From: Stutzerimonas xanthomarina DSM 18231
Lineage (GTDB): Bacteria; Pseudomonadota; Gammaproteobacteria; Pseudomonadales; Pseudomonadaceae
Length of the DNA stretch: 64,000 nt
Direction of reading: 5' to 3'
Assembly: GCF_900129835.1 (NCBI RefSeq)
Contig: NZ_FQXA01000002.1
Coordinates: 434,001 to 498,000 of the forward strand
Positions 54,405 through 64,000 of the stretch are shown one piece after another. Both the position numbers and the translations under genes were made by a program. The notes under the pieces are model-generated. The model made no database searches. It saw only the letters and a list, made by a program, of their open reading frames with translations, and had not been told where the DNA came from. Numbering within the stretch: the first letter of the stretch is position 1; every line of letters starts with the position of its first letter.

Positions 54405-55955
54405 ATGAGTATCGCAGCTGCGGACACCCGGCCCGTCCGCTTGATCAACGCACAACGCCTGGCTCCGCCGACTGAACGTCCCGTTCTGCAGTTGCGCAGC
54501 ACCCAGGACGACAAGAAAAAGATTCTTTTTGTGACGTCCGAATTGACCGGTCTGGTCAAGACGGGCGGTCTGGCCGATGTGTCTGCAGCCCTGCCCCGAG
54601 CCCTCGGCGATCGGCATGACGTGCGCGTGCTCATCCCCGGCTATACACAAGTGATGCAGTGCGGCGAGCCGATTCGGATTGTCGGCAGCGTTATCTCCCA
54701 GGCTGAACTGCCGCCGTGCAAGATCGGACGCCTGGACATGCCGGACGGTCTGATCATCTACGTGGTGGTCTGCCCGGAACTTTACGAGCGTGACGGCCTG
54801 CCCTATGGCGATGAGCATGGCCAGGACTGGCCGGATAATCCGCTGCGCTTTGCCCGCCTGTGCATGGCAGCGACCGATATCGCCGACGGCACGGCGGGCA
54901 TTCGCTGGACACCCGACCTGGTCCATGCCCACGACTGGCCGACCGGGCTGACACCCGCCTACATGCACTGGCGCGGCCTCACTACGCCGAGCGTGTTCAC
55001 CATTCACAACCTCGCATACCAGGGCAACATCGACATGAGCCTGCGCCGTTCGCTGGCCATTCCTCTGGAAGGCTGCGGTCCCGAGCGCATGGAGTTCTAC
55101 GGCGCCTTGTCGCTGCTCAAGGCCGGCATCGCCTATGCGAATCAGGTCACGACTGTCAGCGCGACCTATGCCAAGGAAATCACCACGCCTGAGTTCGGTT
55201 GCGGCATGGAAGGTTTTCTCAGCATGAAGGCACGCCAGGGCCTGCTCACCGGCTTGCTCAATGGCATCGAAGAAAGCTGGGAGCCTCGCAGCTGCTCTCA
55301 TCTGGTCAGCCCGTTCGGCCCGAATGACTGGTCGGGCAAGCAGGCTAACGCAGCGCATGTTCGCGAGCTGTTCGCGCTCGATGAAGGAAACGGCCCGCTG
55401 TTCTCCGTGGTTTCTCGCCTGGTGCATCAAAAAGGCATCGACCTGACCATCGCGGTGGCCGAAACCATCGTCGCAAACGGTGGCCAGTTGGCGATCCTGG
55501 GCCGTGGCGATCCACATATCGAAGACGAAGTGCGGCACCTTGTTGAGCGTTTCCCAGGCCGCGTCGGCGCGCATATCGGGTTCAACGAAACCGACGCCCG
55601 TCGCCTGTTTGCCGGCAGCGACTTTTTGCTTATGCCATCGCGCTATGAGCCGTGCGGCCTGAGTCAGATGTACGCCCAGCGCTTTGCATCATTGCCGATA
55701 GCCCACCGCACCGGCGGCCTGGCGGACAGCATTGATGACGGCGTCACCGGGTTCCTGTTCAGCGAAGCCACCGTCGATAGCTATCGAGGCGCCGTCGAAC
55801 GCGCCCTGGCGGTGCATCAGAACGCCCAATTGCTCAATGCCATGCGCTGCCGTGCCATGAGCGGGGGATTTTTCTGGAGCCACGCGATCGAACCCTATGA
55901 CCGGTTGTACCAACGCCTGCTGGGCGGACGACGCGAGGTCAGTGCCACTATCTAA
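54405..55955 (+). CDS. glgA: Glycogen synthase
   Basis: A 516-residue GT5 enzyme that extends alpha-1,4-glucan from ADP-glucose. The N-terminal KTGGLADV (ADP-glucose-binding Lys) starts after a 40-residue extension, the mid motif is HDWPTGL, and the C-terminal EPCGLSQMY holds the catalytic Glu region. It starts after GAGAGGTAG. It heads an operon with trehalose genes, 12 bases before treZ, so glycogen synthesis and trehalose formation are co-expressed. Confidence 0.94.
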   Translation: MSIAAADTRPVRLINAQRLAPPTERPVLQLRSTQDDKKKILFVTSELTGLVKTGGLADVSAALPRALGDRHDVRVLIPGYTQVMQCGEPIRIVGSVISQAELPPCKIGRLDMPDGLIIYVVVCPELYERDGLPYGDEHGQDWPDNPLRFARLCMAATDIADGTAGIRWTPDLVHAHDWPTGLTPAYMHWRGLTTPSVFTIHNLAYQGNIDMSLRRSLAIPLEGCGPERMEFYGALSLLKAGIAYANQVTTVSATYAKEITTPEFGCGMEGFLSMKARQGLLTGLLNGIEESWEPRSCSHLVSPFGPNDWSGKQANAAHVRELFALDEGNGPLFSVVSRLVHQKGIDLTIAVAETIVANGGQLAILGRGDPHIEDEVRHLVERFPGRVGAHIGFNETDARRLFAGSDFLLMPSRYEPCGLSQMYAQRFASLPIAHRTGGLADSIDDGVTGFLFSEATVDSYRGAVERALAVHQNAQLLNAMRCRAMSGGFFWSHAIEPYDRLYQRLLGGRREVSATI

Positions 55956-55967
55956 TGAGGTTGATCA

Positions 55968-57749
55968 ATGCAGAATAGGCCCGCCCGCAACGGGCAATAC
56001 GGACCGGTGTTACTGGATAAATCCCGTACCCGGTTCAGGCTCTGGGCACCAGACGCGCAAAGCGTCAGCCTGGTGGTAGTTGGCGGCGATACGCTGCCCA
56101 TGCAGGAAGGCGCTGATGGCTGGTACAGCGTCGAGGCCGATGTCGGCGCCGGCACACAGTACAGTTTCCTGATCGACAATGAGCTCCAGGTGCCGGACCC
56201 TGCGTCCCGCGCGCAGTCGGTAGATGTGCACGACCCAAGCGTAGTCGTCGATCCTGCAGCCTATACGTGGCGCAACGCGGAGTGGCCGGGCCGCCCATGG
56301 CACGAAACCGTGCTCTACGAACTGCACGTTGGTAGCTATGGCGGCTATGCGCAGATCGAACAACGTCTTCAGGCACTGGCGGACCTTGGCGTGACTGCCA
56401 TCGAGCTGATGCCGCTCGCCGAATTTCCGGGTGATCGTAACTGGGGCTACGACGGTGTTCTGCTCTACGCACCGGAAGCCTCTTATGGCACACCCGATCA
56501 GCTCAAGCACCTGATCGACACCGCTCATGGCCTGGGACTGATGGTGTTCATCGACGTGGTCTACAACCACTTCGGGCCGGACGGCAATTATCTGCACCGT
56601 TACGCCAAGCATTTCTTCCGCCACGACCAGCAGACGCCTTGGGGTGACGGCATCGATTTCCGCCGTCGCGAAGTGCGCGATTTCTTCATCGACAACGCGC
56701 TGATGTGGTTGATGGACTATCGCTTCGACGGGCTGCGCCTGGACGCTGTGCACGCCATTCCCGACCCGACATTCCTTGCTGAACTGGCTGAACGCGTGCA
56801 CGCGGAAGTCGAACCAGGCCGCCATGTGCATCTGGTACTGGAGAACGAACACAACCTTGCCAGCCTGCTCAGCGATGACTTCACCGCCCAGTGGAACGAT
56901 GACGGTCATAACGTGCTGCATACCCTGCTCACCGACGAGAGTCAGGGCTACTACGGTGACTACCATAAGGACTCGACCAACAAGCTGGTGCGCTTCCTGG
57001 GCGAAGGATTCATCTACCAGGGCCATGAGAATCGCCGAGGCGAGTCGCGTGGCGAGCCCAGCGGCCACCTGCCCCCCACTTCATTCGTCCTGTTTCTGCA
57101 GAACCACGACCAGACCGGCAACCGTGCCTTCGGCGACCGCCTGATCAACCTGGCGCCAGCGGATGCCTTGAAGGCGGCGACCACCGTGCTGCTGCTCTCC
57201 CCCATGGTGCCGCTGCTGTTCATGGGCGAGGAATGGGGCGCGCGGGAGCCCTTCCTGTTCTTTACCAGCCACCACGGCGAGCTGGCCGATGCCGTGCGCG
57301 AAGGGCGCCGTGGCGAGTTTGCGGAATTTGCCGAATTCGCCGACGAGCACACCCGCGAGCGCATTCCCGATCCAAACGCGGTCGAGACGTATGAGGCGTC
57401 CAAACCGGACTTCAGCAAGCGCGACGAGCCCGAGCACGCTGAATGGCTCGGCCTGTATCGCCATCTGCTCAAGCTTCGCCACGCCGAAATCGTGCCGCGC
57501 CTGGAAGGCTCGCGATTCCTCGGCGCTGAAGCTTTGGGCGAGGCCGCTGCGTTGGCCCGCTGGCAACTGGGTGACCGCAGCGAATTGCGTCTGGAACTCA
57601 ACTTGAGCGGCAACGACCTTGCCGTGATGCCCCCTGCCTCGACTGCGCGTTTGCTGCACAGCAGCCGTGACGGCGATTCAGGCGGCACCGACACGTTACC
57701 TGCGCGCACCGCCAGGATGTATTTGCTCGAATCAGCAGGAGTGTCTTAA
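55968..57749 (+). CDS. treZ: Malto-oligosyltrehalose trehalohydrolase
   Basis: A 593-residue GH13 enzyme that releases trehalose from maltooligosyltrehalose made by TreY. It has an N-terminal CBM48-like domain (first 100 residues), then ELHVGSYG, DVVYNHFGPDGNYL, FDGLRLDAVH (nucleophile Asp), ENEHN (Glu region) and FLQNHDQTGN. It overlaps malQ by one base (TAATG). Confidence 0.94.
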   Translation: MQNRPARNGQYGPVLLDKSRTRFRLWAPDAQSVSLVVVGGDTLPMQEGADGWYSVEADVGAGTQYSFLIDNELQVPDPASRAQSVDVHDPSVVVDPAAYTWRNAEWPGRPWHETVLYELHVGSYGGYAQIEQRLQALADLGVTAIELMPLAEFPGDRNWGYDGVLLYAPEASYGTPDQLKHLIDTAHGLGLMVFIDVVYNHFGPDGNYLHRYAKHFFRHDQQTPWGDGIDFRRREVRDFFIDNALMWLMDYRFDGLRLDAVHAIPDPTFLAELAERVHAEVEPGRHVHLVLENEHNLASLLSDDFTAQWNDDGHNVLHTLLTDESQGYYGDYHKDSTNKLVRFLGEGFIYQGHENRRGESRGEPSGHLPPTSFVLFLQNHDQTGNRAFGDRLINLAPADALKAATTVLLLSPMVPLLFMGEEWGAREPFLFFTSHHGELADAVREGRRGEFAEFAEFADEHTRERIPDPNAVETYEASKPDFSKRDEPEHAEWLGLYRHLLKLRHAEIVPRLEGSRFLGAEALGEAAALARWQLGDRSELRLELNLSGNDLAVMPPASTARLLHSSRDGDSGGTDTLPARTARMYLLESAGVS

Positions 57750-59827
57750 TGAGCGATGAGCGACTGAACCGCCTGGCAAAGGCGGCTGGCCTGTCCATCG
57801 AATGGGTTGATGCGGACGGCAGGGACCAACGCGTCAAACCGGAAGTCCTGCGTGCCGTGCTCGGCGGGCTTGGGCTACCGGCCGACAGCGATGATCAGAT
57901 TGAACGCAGCCTGGAAAAACTCGACGCTGGCGCAGGGGCGGCCAGCGTGCCACCGCTGCTTACGCTGGATCAGGGCGCACCGCTGGACCTCGGCCAGTAC
58001 TTCGCGCCATCGGCTCCTTACCGACTGACCCTCGAAGACGGTAGCGAGCGGGACGGAAGTCTGGATAGCCAGTCACGTCTTGCCGCCATCGATACACCCG
58101 GCTATCACCGGCTAAGTATCGCCGACCAGCAGCTCACGCTCGCCGTTGCGCCAGTCGCCTGCCCAAGCGTCCAGGACGTCGCCGGCCCGGCTGCCTGGGG
58201 GGTCACGGTGCAGCTTTACGGATTGCGGCGCCCCGGTGATGGCGGGCTCGGCGATACCCAGGCGCTCGAAGCGGTTGCTCGCAACGCAGCGGCACATGGC
58301 GCCGACGCGCTGGGCATCAGCCCGGTACATGCGATGTTCACAGGCAACAGCCAGCAATACAGCCCGTACTCACCGTCGAGCCGGCTGTTCTACAACATTC
58401 TGCACAGTGCGCCCGGCACCATACTGGGTGAAAAGCCGCTGCGCATGGCAATCGAATCCTGCGGGCTTGCCGACGAACTGCAACGCCTCGAGGCGCTCGA
58501 GCTGATCGACTGGGACGCCGCCTCGCAAGCGCGCCAATGCCTGCTGCGCACGCTGTACGAGGATTTCGCCACGGGCGGTAACGCCCAGCAGGCGGACTTC
58601 GACAGTTTTCGCGAAGCTGGCGGTGAAGCACTGGAAAACCACTGCCGCTTCGAGGCCTTGCACGCAGCCCTTCTCAGCCCGGAAGGTTTTCCACAACACT
58701 GGCGCGAATGGCCCGAGCAGTACCGCACGCCCCAGAGCCCTGCCGTCGAACAGTTCGCGCAGGAAAACGCCGCCGAAGTGAGCTATTACGCGTTCTGCCA
58801 ATGGTTGATCGCGCGTGGGCTTGAGCGGGCCCAGATTGCAGCCTGCAGCGCCGGGATGAAGATCGGCCTGATCAGCGACCTGGCTGTCGGTGCCGACGGG
58901 GGCGGCAGTCAGGCCTGGAGCCGTCAGGATGAAGTGCTGGCAGCGCTCAGCGTCGGTGCACCACCAGACATCATCAACCGTCAGGGCCAGAGCTGGGGAA
59001 TCTCAGCGTTCTCTCCGTGGGGCTTGAAGGCGCACGGCTACCGCGCGTTCATCGAAATGGTGCGGGCCAACCTGGCGCATGCCGGCGGCATACGCATCGA
59101 CCATGTGATGGGCTTGATGCGCCTGTGGGTGATGCCTGCCGGCGCCGGCCCCACCGAAGGCGCTTACCTCAACTACCCGTTCGATGACCTGCTGCGCCTG
59201 CTCACACTGGAGGCCTGGCGGCGAAACGCCGTGGTGCTGGGCGAAGACCTCGGCACCGTGCCCGAAGGGCTGCGCGACAAATTGGCGGCGCGCAAGCTGC
59301 TGGGCATACGCGTGCTGTTCTTCGAGCGCGACCACAACGGCACATTCAAGCCGCTCGATGAATGGCCCGACAGTGCAATCGCCACCTCCACCACCCATGA
59401 CCTGCCGACCATCGAAGGTTGGTGGAAAGCCCACGACGTTGACTGGCGCATCCAGGTTGGCCAGAACCGGGAAGACGAACGCCCGGCACAGCTGGAGGAA
59501 CGCGAGCGCGAGCGCGCCGGGCTGCTGCGACTGTTGCGCGAGTACGCGCCGGGTGTCGAAGGTGATCTCACCGACCCCGACGTATTGGCTGATGCCTGCG
59601 CGGTTTTCATCGGCCGTACGCCGGCACCACTGGTGTTGTTCCCGGTCGAGGACGCCCTGGGGCTGCTCGAACAACCGAACATGCCCGGCACCACCGACAC
59701 CCATCCCAACTGGCGGCGCCGCTACCCCGGCGACAGCGCCACCCTGCTTGACGACCCCGCCTGTTCGCACCGCCTGGAGCTGCTCTCCAGCGCGCGCAAG
59801 CAGGTCATTGGAAGCAAACATCGATGA
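57749..59827 (+). CDS. malQ: 4-alpha-glucanotransferase (amylomaltase)
   Basis: A 692-residue GH77 enzyme that redistributes alpha-1,4-glucan chains. It carries RIDHVMGLMRLW (nucleophile Asp), GEDLGTVPEGLRD (acid/base Glu) and TTHDLPTIEGWW. The N-terminal 150 residues are the extra module of the longer proteobacterial forms. It overlaps treZ by one base and treY by four bases, implying coupled translation. It reshapes glucan so that TreY can act. Confidence 0.93.
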   Translation: MSDERLNRLAKAAGLSIEWVDADGRDQRVKPEVLRAVLGGLGLPADSDDQIERSLEKLDAGAGAASVPPLLTLDQGAPLDLGQYFAPSAPYRLTLEDGSERDGSLDSQSRLAAIDTPGYHRLSIADQQLTLAVAPVACPSVQDVAGPAAWGVTVQLYGLRRPGDGGLGDTQALEAVARNAAAHGADALGISPVHAMFTGNSQQYSPYSPSSRLFYNILHSAPGTILGEKPLRMAIESCGLADELQRLEALELIDWDAASQARQCLLRTLYEDFATGGNAQQADFDSFREAGGEALENHCRFEALHAALLSPEGFPQHWREWPEQYRTPQSPAVEQFAQENAAEVSYYAFCQWLIARGLERAQIAACSAGMKIGLISDLAVGADGGGSQAWSRQDEVLAALSVGAPPDIINRQGQSWGISAFSPWGLKAHGYRAFIEMVRANLAHAGGIRIDHVMGLMRLWVMPAGAGPTEGAYLNYPFDDLLRLLTLEAWRRNAVVLGEDLGTVPEGLRDKLAARKLLGIRVLFFERDHNGTFKPLDEWPDSAIATSTTHDLPTIEGWWKAHDVDWRIQVGQNREDERPAQLEERERERAGLLRLLREYAPGVEGDLTDPDVLADACAVFIGRTPAPLVLFPVEDALGLLEQPNMPGTTDTHPNWRRRYPGDSATLLDDPACSHRLELLSSARKQVIGSKHR

Positions 59828-62637
59828 GAGACCTTAGCGCCATGTTGCGACTGCAGTTCCATCGTGACTTCACACTCGACGATGCCACTGCGCTGGTCGA
59901 CTACTTCGCCGACCTCGGCATCAGCCACTTGTACGCGTCCCCCCTGCTGACGGCGCGCCCCGGCTCGATGCACGGTTACGACGTCATCGACCCGACCCAT
60001 ATCAACCCGGAGCTCGGCGGTGAGCCGGCGTTGCGGCGACTGGTCGATGCCCTGCGGGCCAAGGGCATGGGTCTGATACTGGACATCGTCTCCAACCACA
60101 TGGCGGTTGGCGGCTCTGGAAATCCCTGGTGGCTCGACGTGCTTGAATGGGGGCGCCGCAGCCCCTATGCACAGTTTTTCGACATCCAGTGGAATTCGCC
60201 CGATCCACTGCTCGAAGGCCAGTTGTTGGTGCCTTTCCTGGGCAGTGATTATGGCGAAGCGCTGCAGGACGGCAAGATTCCGCTGCGCCTGGATATCGAG
60301 AACGGCGCCTTCTACGCCGAACACTACGAACACCGCTTCCCCATTTCGCCGCCCACGTACGGCGAGATCCTGCGACTGACCGATCAGCCCGAATTGCGTA
60401 GCCTGGCGCAGCATTTCGATGCGCTTAAAACCGAGCCGGCGCCCTACCAGACCGCACGTGAGTTGCGTGCAGACCTGGCCCGTCTGCTGGAGGACAGCAG
60501 CACTCGGCAGACGCTGGAAGCAGCACTACGTCACTACGACTCGACCACCGAAGAAGGCTTCAAGCGCCTGCACGGCCTGCTCGAACGGCAGAACTACCGC
60601 CTCGCCAGCTGGCGTACCGCAGGGGACGACATCAACTGGCGGCGCTTCTTCGACATCAACGAGCTGGGTGGCCTGCGGGTTGAGCGGCCCGTCGTGTTCG
60701 AGGAAACGCACGCGAAGATCTTCGAGCTGATCAGCGAAGGGCTGGTCGACGGCCTGCGCATCGATCACATCGACGGGCTAGCCAATCCGCGCGGTTACTG
60801 CCGTCGCCTGCGGCGCCGTGTCGATCGGCTCAATGCGGCACGACCGGAAGGTGCGGAGCAGGATCACGTACCAATTTACGTAGAAAAGATTCTCGCCGAG
60901 GGCGAGCGTCTGCATGACGACTGGGGCGTTGACGGCACCACTGGCTATGAATTCATGAACCAGGTGTCGTTGCTATTGCACGATCCATCCGGCAAGGACG
61001 TGCTGTGTTCGCTGTGGAGCGAGACCGCTGAGCGCCCTGCCGACTTTATGGACGAGGTTTGCCAGGCGCGGCAGTTGGTGCTCACCGGCCCGCTGGCCGG
61101 CGATTTCGAAACCGTTGCGCAGGCGCTGCTGCAGGTGGCGCGCCATGACGTGATGACCCGCGACATCACCCTCGGTGCGATTCGCCGTGGGCTGCTCGAA
61201 CTGATCGTGCATTTTCCGGTGTACCGCACCTACATTGCTGCCCATGGCCGACGCGAAGCTGACGAGCCGTTCTTCCAGCAGGCGCTGGCCGGAGCGCGCA
61301 CCACGCTTAGCGAAGCCGATTGGCCGCTGCTCGATCTTCTTGATCGTTGGCTGGGCGGCGAAGACCTTCGCTCGTTGCCACCGGGTCCTGCGCGGCGGAT
61401 TCGCCGTTATGCCTGTACCCGTTTCCAGCAGCTGACTTCGCCCGCTGCCGCCAAGGCTGTGGAAGACACCGCCTGCTACCGCTCAGGTGCACTGCTTTCG
61501 CGCAATGATGTCGGCTTCGATCCGCAGACCTTCAGCGCGTCGGTCGAGGCCTTCCATGCGGAGTGCCTGGCGCGTGCCGAGCACTTCCCACGCAACCTGC
61601 TGACTACCGCGACCCACGATCACAAACGCGGCGAAGACACCCGCGCGCGGATGACGGTGATCAGCGAGCGCGCCGAATGGTTTGCCAGTAAGGTCAAACA
61701 CTGGCGCCAGCTTGCCTACGGCCAGCGCCAGGAGTTGCCGGACGGACCCGCACCCTCGCCCGGCGATGAAATGTTGCTGTATCAGGTGCTGCTTGGCTGC
61801 TGGCCGCTGGACCTGAAGGCTGACGACAAGTCGGCCATGGAAACCTTCTGCGAGCGGATCATCCAATGGCAGGAAAAGGCCGTGCGCGAGGCCAAGTTGC
61901 GCAGCACCTGGACCGATCCGAACAGCGATTACGAAGGCGCCTGCCAGCATTACCTGCGCGCCCTGCTTCTGGGTGACGAATGCAAGACGCTGCGCGACGA
62001 CATCGCCGCAGCCGCTGCCGAGCTGGCCCCTGCCGGCGCGCTGAACAGCCTTACCCAGACATTTCTGCGCATGACCACGCCGGGCGTGCCCGACCTGTAT
62101 CAAGGTGCGGACTACTGGGATTTCAGCCTGGTCGACCCGGACAACCGCCGCCCCGTCGACTTTGACCGTCGTTGCGCCACATTCCGCCTGGACGCGCAGC
62201 CTGCCGAGCTCATGGAGAACTGGCAGGACGGTCGCATCAAGCAATGGCTGATCGCGAACACACTGAGGCTGCGTCGTGCTCACCCACGCCTGTTCACCGA
62301 AGGACGCTACGTTCCTTTGAAGGTCGAAGGCGAGCATGCCGAGAGCCTGATCGCCTTCGCCCGTGAGCTCGACGGCAACTGGCTGATCGTGATCGCCGCG
62401 CGCCTGGCCTATGGCTTGCTTGGCGACAGCCAGACACCCCAGATTCCGACTGAGCGCTGGGGCGACACCCAGGTTCGATTGCCCGATGCGCTGAGCGGTC
62501 AAGCAATGGAGCGACTTTTCGGCGGAATAACAGTCACACCCACACAAGAAGTTTTAAGCGTGCCCGAAGTTTTGCAGCACCTGCCCTTTGCGCTTTTACA
62601 GCTAACAACGAGTTCAACAGGAGAATCAGAACAATGA
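59824..62637 (+). CDS. treY: Maltooligosyl trehalose synthase
   Basis: A 937-residue GH13 enzyme that isomerises the reducing end of alpha-glucans to a trehalose unit. Motifs are DIVSNHMAVGG, GLRIDHIDGLANP (nucleophile Asp), YVEKIL (Glu) and TATHDHKRGEDTRAR. It overlaps malQ upstream by four bases (ATGA) and the next gene by four bases. Together with TreZ it converts glycogen to trehalose, a stress solute. Confidence 0.94.
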   Translation: MRDLSAMLRLQFHRDFTLDDATALVDYFADLGISHLYASPLLTARPGSMHGYDVIDPTHINPELGGEPALRRLVDALRAKGMGLILDIVSNHMAVGGSGNPWWLDVLEWGRRSPYAQFFDIQWNSPDPLLEGQLLVPFLGSDYGEALQDGKIPLRLDIENGAFYAEHYEHRFPISPPTYGEILRLTDQPELRSLAQHFDALKTEPAPYQTARELRADLARLLEDSSTRQTLEAALRHYDSTTEEGFKRLHGLLERQNYRLASWRTAGDDINWRRFFDINELGGLRVERPVVFEETHAKIFELISEGLVDGLRIDHIDGLANPRGYCRRLRRRVDRLNAARPEGAEQDHVPIYVEKILAEGERLHDDWGVDGTTGYEFMNQVSLLLHDPSGKDVLCSLWSETAERPADFMDEVCQARQLVLTGPLAGDFETVAQALLQVARHDVMTRDITLGAIRRGLLELIVHFPVYRTYIAAHGRREADEPFFQQALAGARTTLSEADWPLLDLLDRWLGGEDLRSLPPGPARRIRRYACTRFQQLTSPAAAKAVEDTACYRSGALLSRNDVGFDPQTFSASVEAFHAECLARAEHFPRNLLTTATHDHKRGEDTRARMTVISERAEWFASKVKHWRQLAYGQRQELPDGPAPSPGDEMLLYQVLLGCWPLDLKADDKSAMETFCERIIQWQEKAVREAKLRSTWTDPNSDYEGACQHYLRALLLGDECKTLRDDIAAAAAELAPAGALNSLTQTFLRMTTPGVPDLYQGADYWDFSLVDPDNRRPVDFDRRCATFRLDAQPAELMENWQDGRIKQWLIANTLRLRRAHPRLFTEGRYVPLKVEGEHAESLIAFARELDGNWLIVIAARLAYGLLGDSQTPQIPTERWGDTQVRLPDALSGQAMERLFGGITVTPTQEVLSVPEVLQHLPFALLQLTTSSTGESEQ

Positions 62638-63029
62638 CTAAACACGAGCAGCGCATCCGCGAGTTGGCCTACGACATCTGGGTTTCGGAAGGCCGCCCGC
62701 ACGGGCAGGACGAACGTCATTGGGAGATGGCCCGCAAGCTGGCCGAAGCGGAAAACGATACCTCTGAATCAAAGCCTGCAGCCCGGACGCGTAAAGCAGT
62801 TACAAAACCAACGGATGCCACCCCTGCTGACAAACCCGCCAAGGTGACCAAGGCAGCCAAGCCTGCGAAGGAAGCCAAGGAGCCGAAAGACGTTAAGCCA
62901 GCCAAGCCAGCGGTCGCACCGGCCAAGGGGACTGCACGTCCCAAAGCCAAAGCAGGTACCGATGCAGCCGAGGGCACCCCGGAAGGCGTCAAGAAACCCC
63001 GCGCACCTCGCGCCAAGAAAGAAAGCTGA
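62634..63029 (+). CDS. DUF2934 protein with histone H1-like Lys/Ala/Pro tail
   Basis: A 131-residue protein. Residues 1-40 form a DUF2934 helix pair (RIRELAYDIWVSEGRPHGQD...HWEMARKL), and residues 50-131 are a disordered tail made of Lys, Ala and Pro (KPAK and KAAKPA-type words), like AlgP or histone H1. It overlaps treY by four bases and lies 105 bases before glgX, so it is translated with the trehalose enzymes. Its role is unknown; a basic tail could bind nucleic acid or polyphosphate or anchor a complex. Repeated GCCAAG/AAGCCA codon words suggest slippage growth. Confidence 0.8.
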   Translation: MTKHEQRIRELAYDIWVSEGRPHGQDERHWEMARKLAEAENDTSESKPAARTRKAVTKPTDATPADKPAKVTKAAKPAKEAKEPKDVKPAKPAVAPAKGTARPKAKAGTDAAEGTPEGVKKPRAPRAKKES

Positions 63030-63134
63030 ACGACACCGCGCCACAAGTCCAAACCAGTCCTCGAAGAGGGCTGGCGGGCTGTGGCGTCCCATCACCTTGA
63101 ACAGCACCTACCAAGAGTTGCCATCGGAGATTTC

Positions 63135-64000
63135 ATGCGTAGAAACAAACCTGCGGCGCCTCAAATTCTGGTGCCTTCGCGTATTCGCGAAGGACAGCCC
63201 TTCCCGCTTGGCGCCACCTGGGACGGATTAGGGGTTAACTTCGCGATCTTTTCCGCGAACGCCACCAAGGTTGAGCTGTGTCTGTTCGATGCCGATGGCG
63301 AAACCGAGCTCGAGCGCATCGAGCTGCCCGAATACACTGACGAAATCTGGCACGGTTACCTGCCCGATGCCCATCCAGGGCAGATCTATGGCTACCGCGT
63401 GCATGGCCCATATGCGCCGGATGCCGGACACCGCTTCAACCCGAATAAGCTGCTGATCGATCCCTATGCCAAGCAACTGGTCGGCGGGCTTAAGTGGTCC
63501 GAGGCACTGTTCGGCTACACCATCGGCCACGCCGACGCGGACCTGAGCTATGACGAGCGCGACAGTGCGCCCTTCGTGCCAAAGTCCAAGATCATCGACC
63601 CCGCTTTCACCTGGGGGCACGACCGCCCGGTACAGGTGCCCTGGGATCGCACGATCATCTACGAAACCCACGTGCGTGGGTTCACCATGCAGCACCCGGC
63701 AGTACCCGAGGACATGCGCGGCACCTTTGGCGGCTTCAAAACGCCGGAGGTGATCGATTACGTGCGCAAGCTCGGCGTGTCCTCCATCGAGTTTCTGCCG
63801 ATCCACGGCTTCGTGCAGGATCAGCATCTGCTTGAAAAAGGGATGAGCAACTACTGGGGCTACAACAGCATCGCTTTCTTCGCGCCGCATCCGAAATATT
63901 TGGCGAGCGGGAAGATCAGCGAATTCAAGGAAATGGTCGCGCACCTGCACAACGCGGATCTCGAAGTCATCCTCGACGTGGTCTACAACCACACCGCCGA
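63135..64000 (+). CDS. glgX: Glycogen debranching enzyme GlgX, 5' part (runs off window)
   Basis: The frame is open to the window end; about 288 codons are visible of roughly 700. It starts at ATG 63135 after CGGAGA. The N-terminal CBM48 domain begins PFPLGATWDGLGVNFAIFS, and the GH13 barrel follows with YETHVRGFT and DVVYNHTA. GlgX removes alpha-1,6 branches left by phosphorylase. It closes the visible part of the operon; glgB or treS genes may follow outside. Confidence 0.92.
   Translation, partial: MRRNKPAAPQILVPSRIREGQPFPLGATWDGLGVNFAIFSANATKVELCLFDADGETELERIELPEYTDEIWHGYLPDAHPGQIYGYRVHGPYAPDAGHRFNPNKLLIDPYAKQLVGGLKWSEALFGYTIGHADADLSYDERDSAPFVPKSKIIDPAFTWGHDRPVQVPWDRTIIYETHVRGFTMQHPAVPEDMRGTFGGFKTPEVIDYVRKLGVSSIEFLPIHGFVQDQHLLEKGMSNYWGYNSIAFFAPHPKYLASGKISEFKEMVAHLHNADLEVILDVVYNHTA

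Noticed and set aside
1-64000. CRISPR arrays, insertion sequences or rRNA
   Set aside because: No regularly spaced direct repeats with unique spacers, transposase genes with terminal repeats or rRNA segments were seen.

Overview
The window looks like Pseudomonas chromosome, probably the stutzeri group (inference). The reasons are the glgA-treZ-malQ-treY-glgX order, a DUF1652 protein, OprD-family porin, paired TRAP and TctABC solute systems, FAN1 beside a DEAH helicase, Pseudomonas-type REP hairpins and high GC.

Bases 1-4522 are the right end of a prophage-like element. It holds the 3' part of a very large phage polyvalent protein and two small reverse-strand cargo genes, and ends in a 3' fragment of tRNA-Cys(GCA) that is probably an attachment site. 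Native chromosome resumes with a terminator, a small membrane protein, an intact tRNA-Leu(UAA) with its own promoter, and three small genes of unknown role (4532-6368).

Bases 6476-31345 form a coherent sugar-acid catabolic island: a FadR-type GntR regulator; a uronate oxidation and uptake operon (udh, a uronolactonase, TRAP dctPQM); a glucarate dehydratase with a TctCBA transporter; a divergent operon with kdgD, alpha-ketoglutarate semialdehyde dehydrogenase, a second gudD, garD, an FAD-linked 2-hydroxyacid dehydrogenase, an NAD(P) 2-hydroxyacid dehydrogenase and an aldose-1-epimerase-like protein; and an OprD porin. Together they would carry galacturonate/glucuronate, galactarate and glucarate to 2-oxoglutarate. 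A 13-base motif, GTTRTCGTAYRAC, recurs five times, only beside these transcription units and the regulator. Three copies sit at the same place just downstream of a TTGACA-type promoter, which suggests one repressor and one regulon. A berberine-bridge-like oxidase inside the island is broken by a deletion and frameshift.

Bases 31484-54102 are mostly housekeeping: a DEAH helicase and FAN1 nuclease pair, hemN, a chemoreceptor with a periplasmic CxxCH heme motif under a consensus sigma-28 promoter, galU, a VOC protein, gor, a PCu(A)C copper chaperone, two DUF202 membrane proteins, a threonine aldolase, a class C beta-lactamase, a TVP38-flavoprotein fusion lacking both redox cysteines, ligD, DUF1652, DUF892, an MscS channel and a CinA-type amidase.

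Bases 54405-64000 are the tightly overlapping glycogen/trehalose operon glgA-treZ-malQ-treY-(DUF2934 protein)-glgX. The last gene runs off the window.
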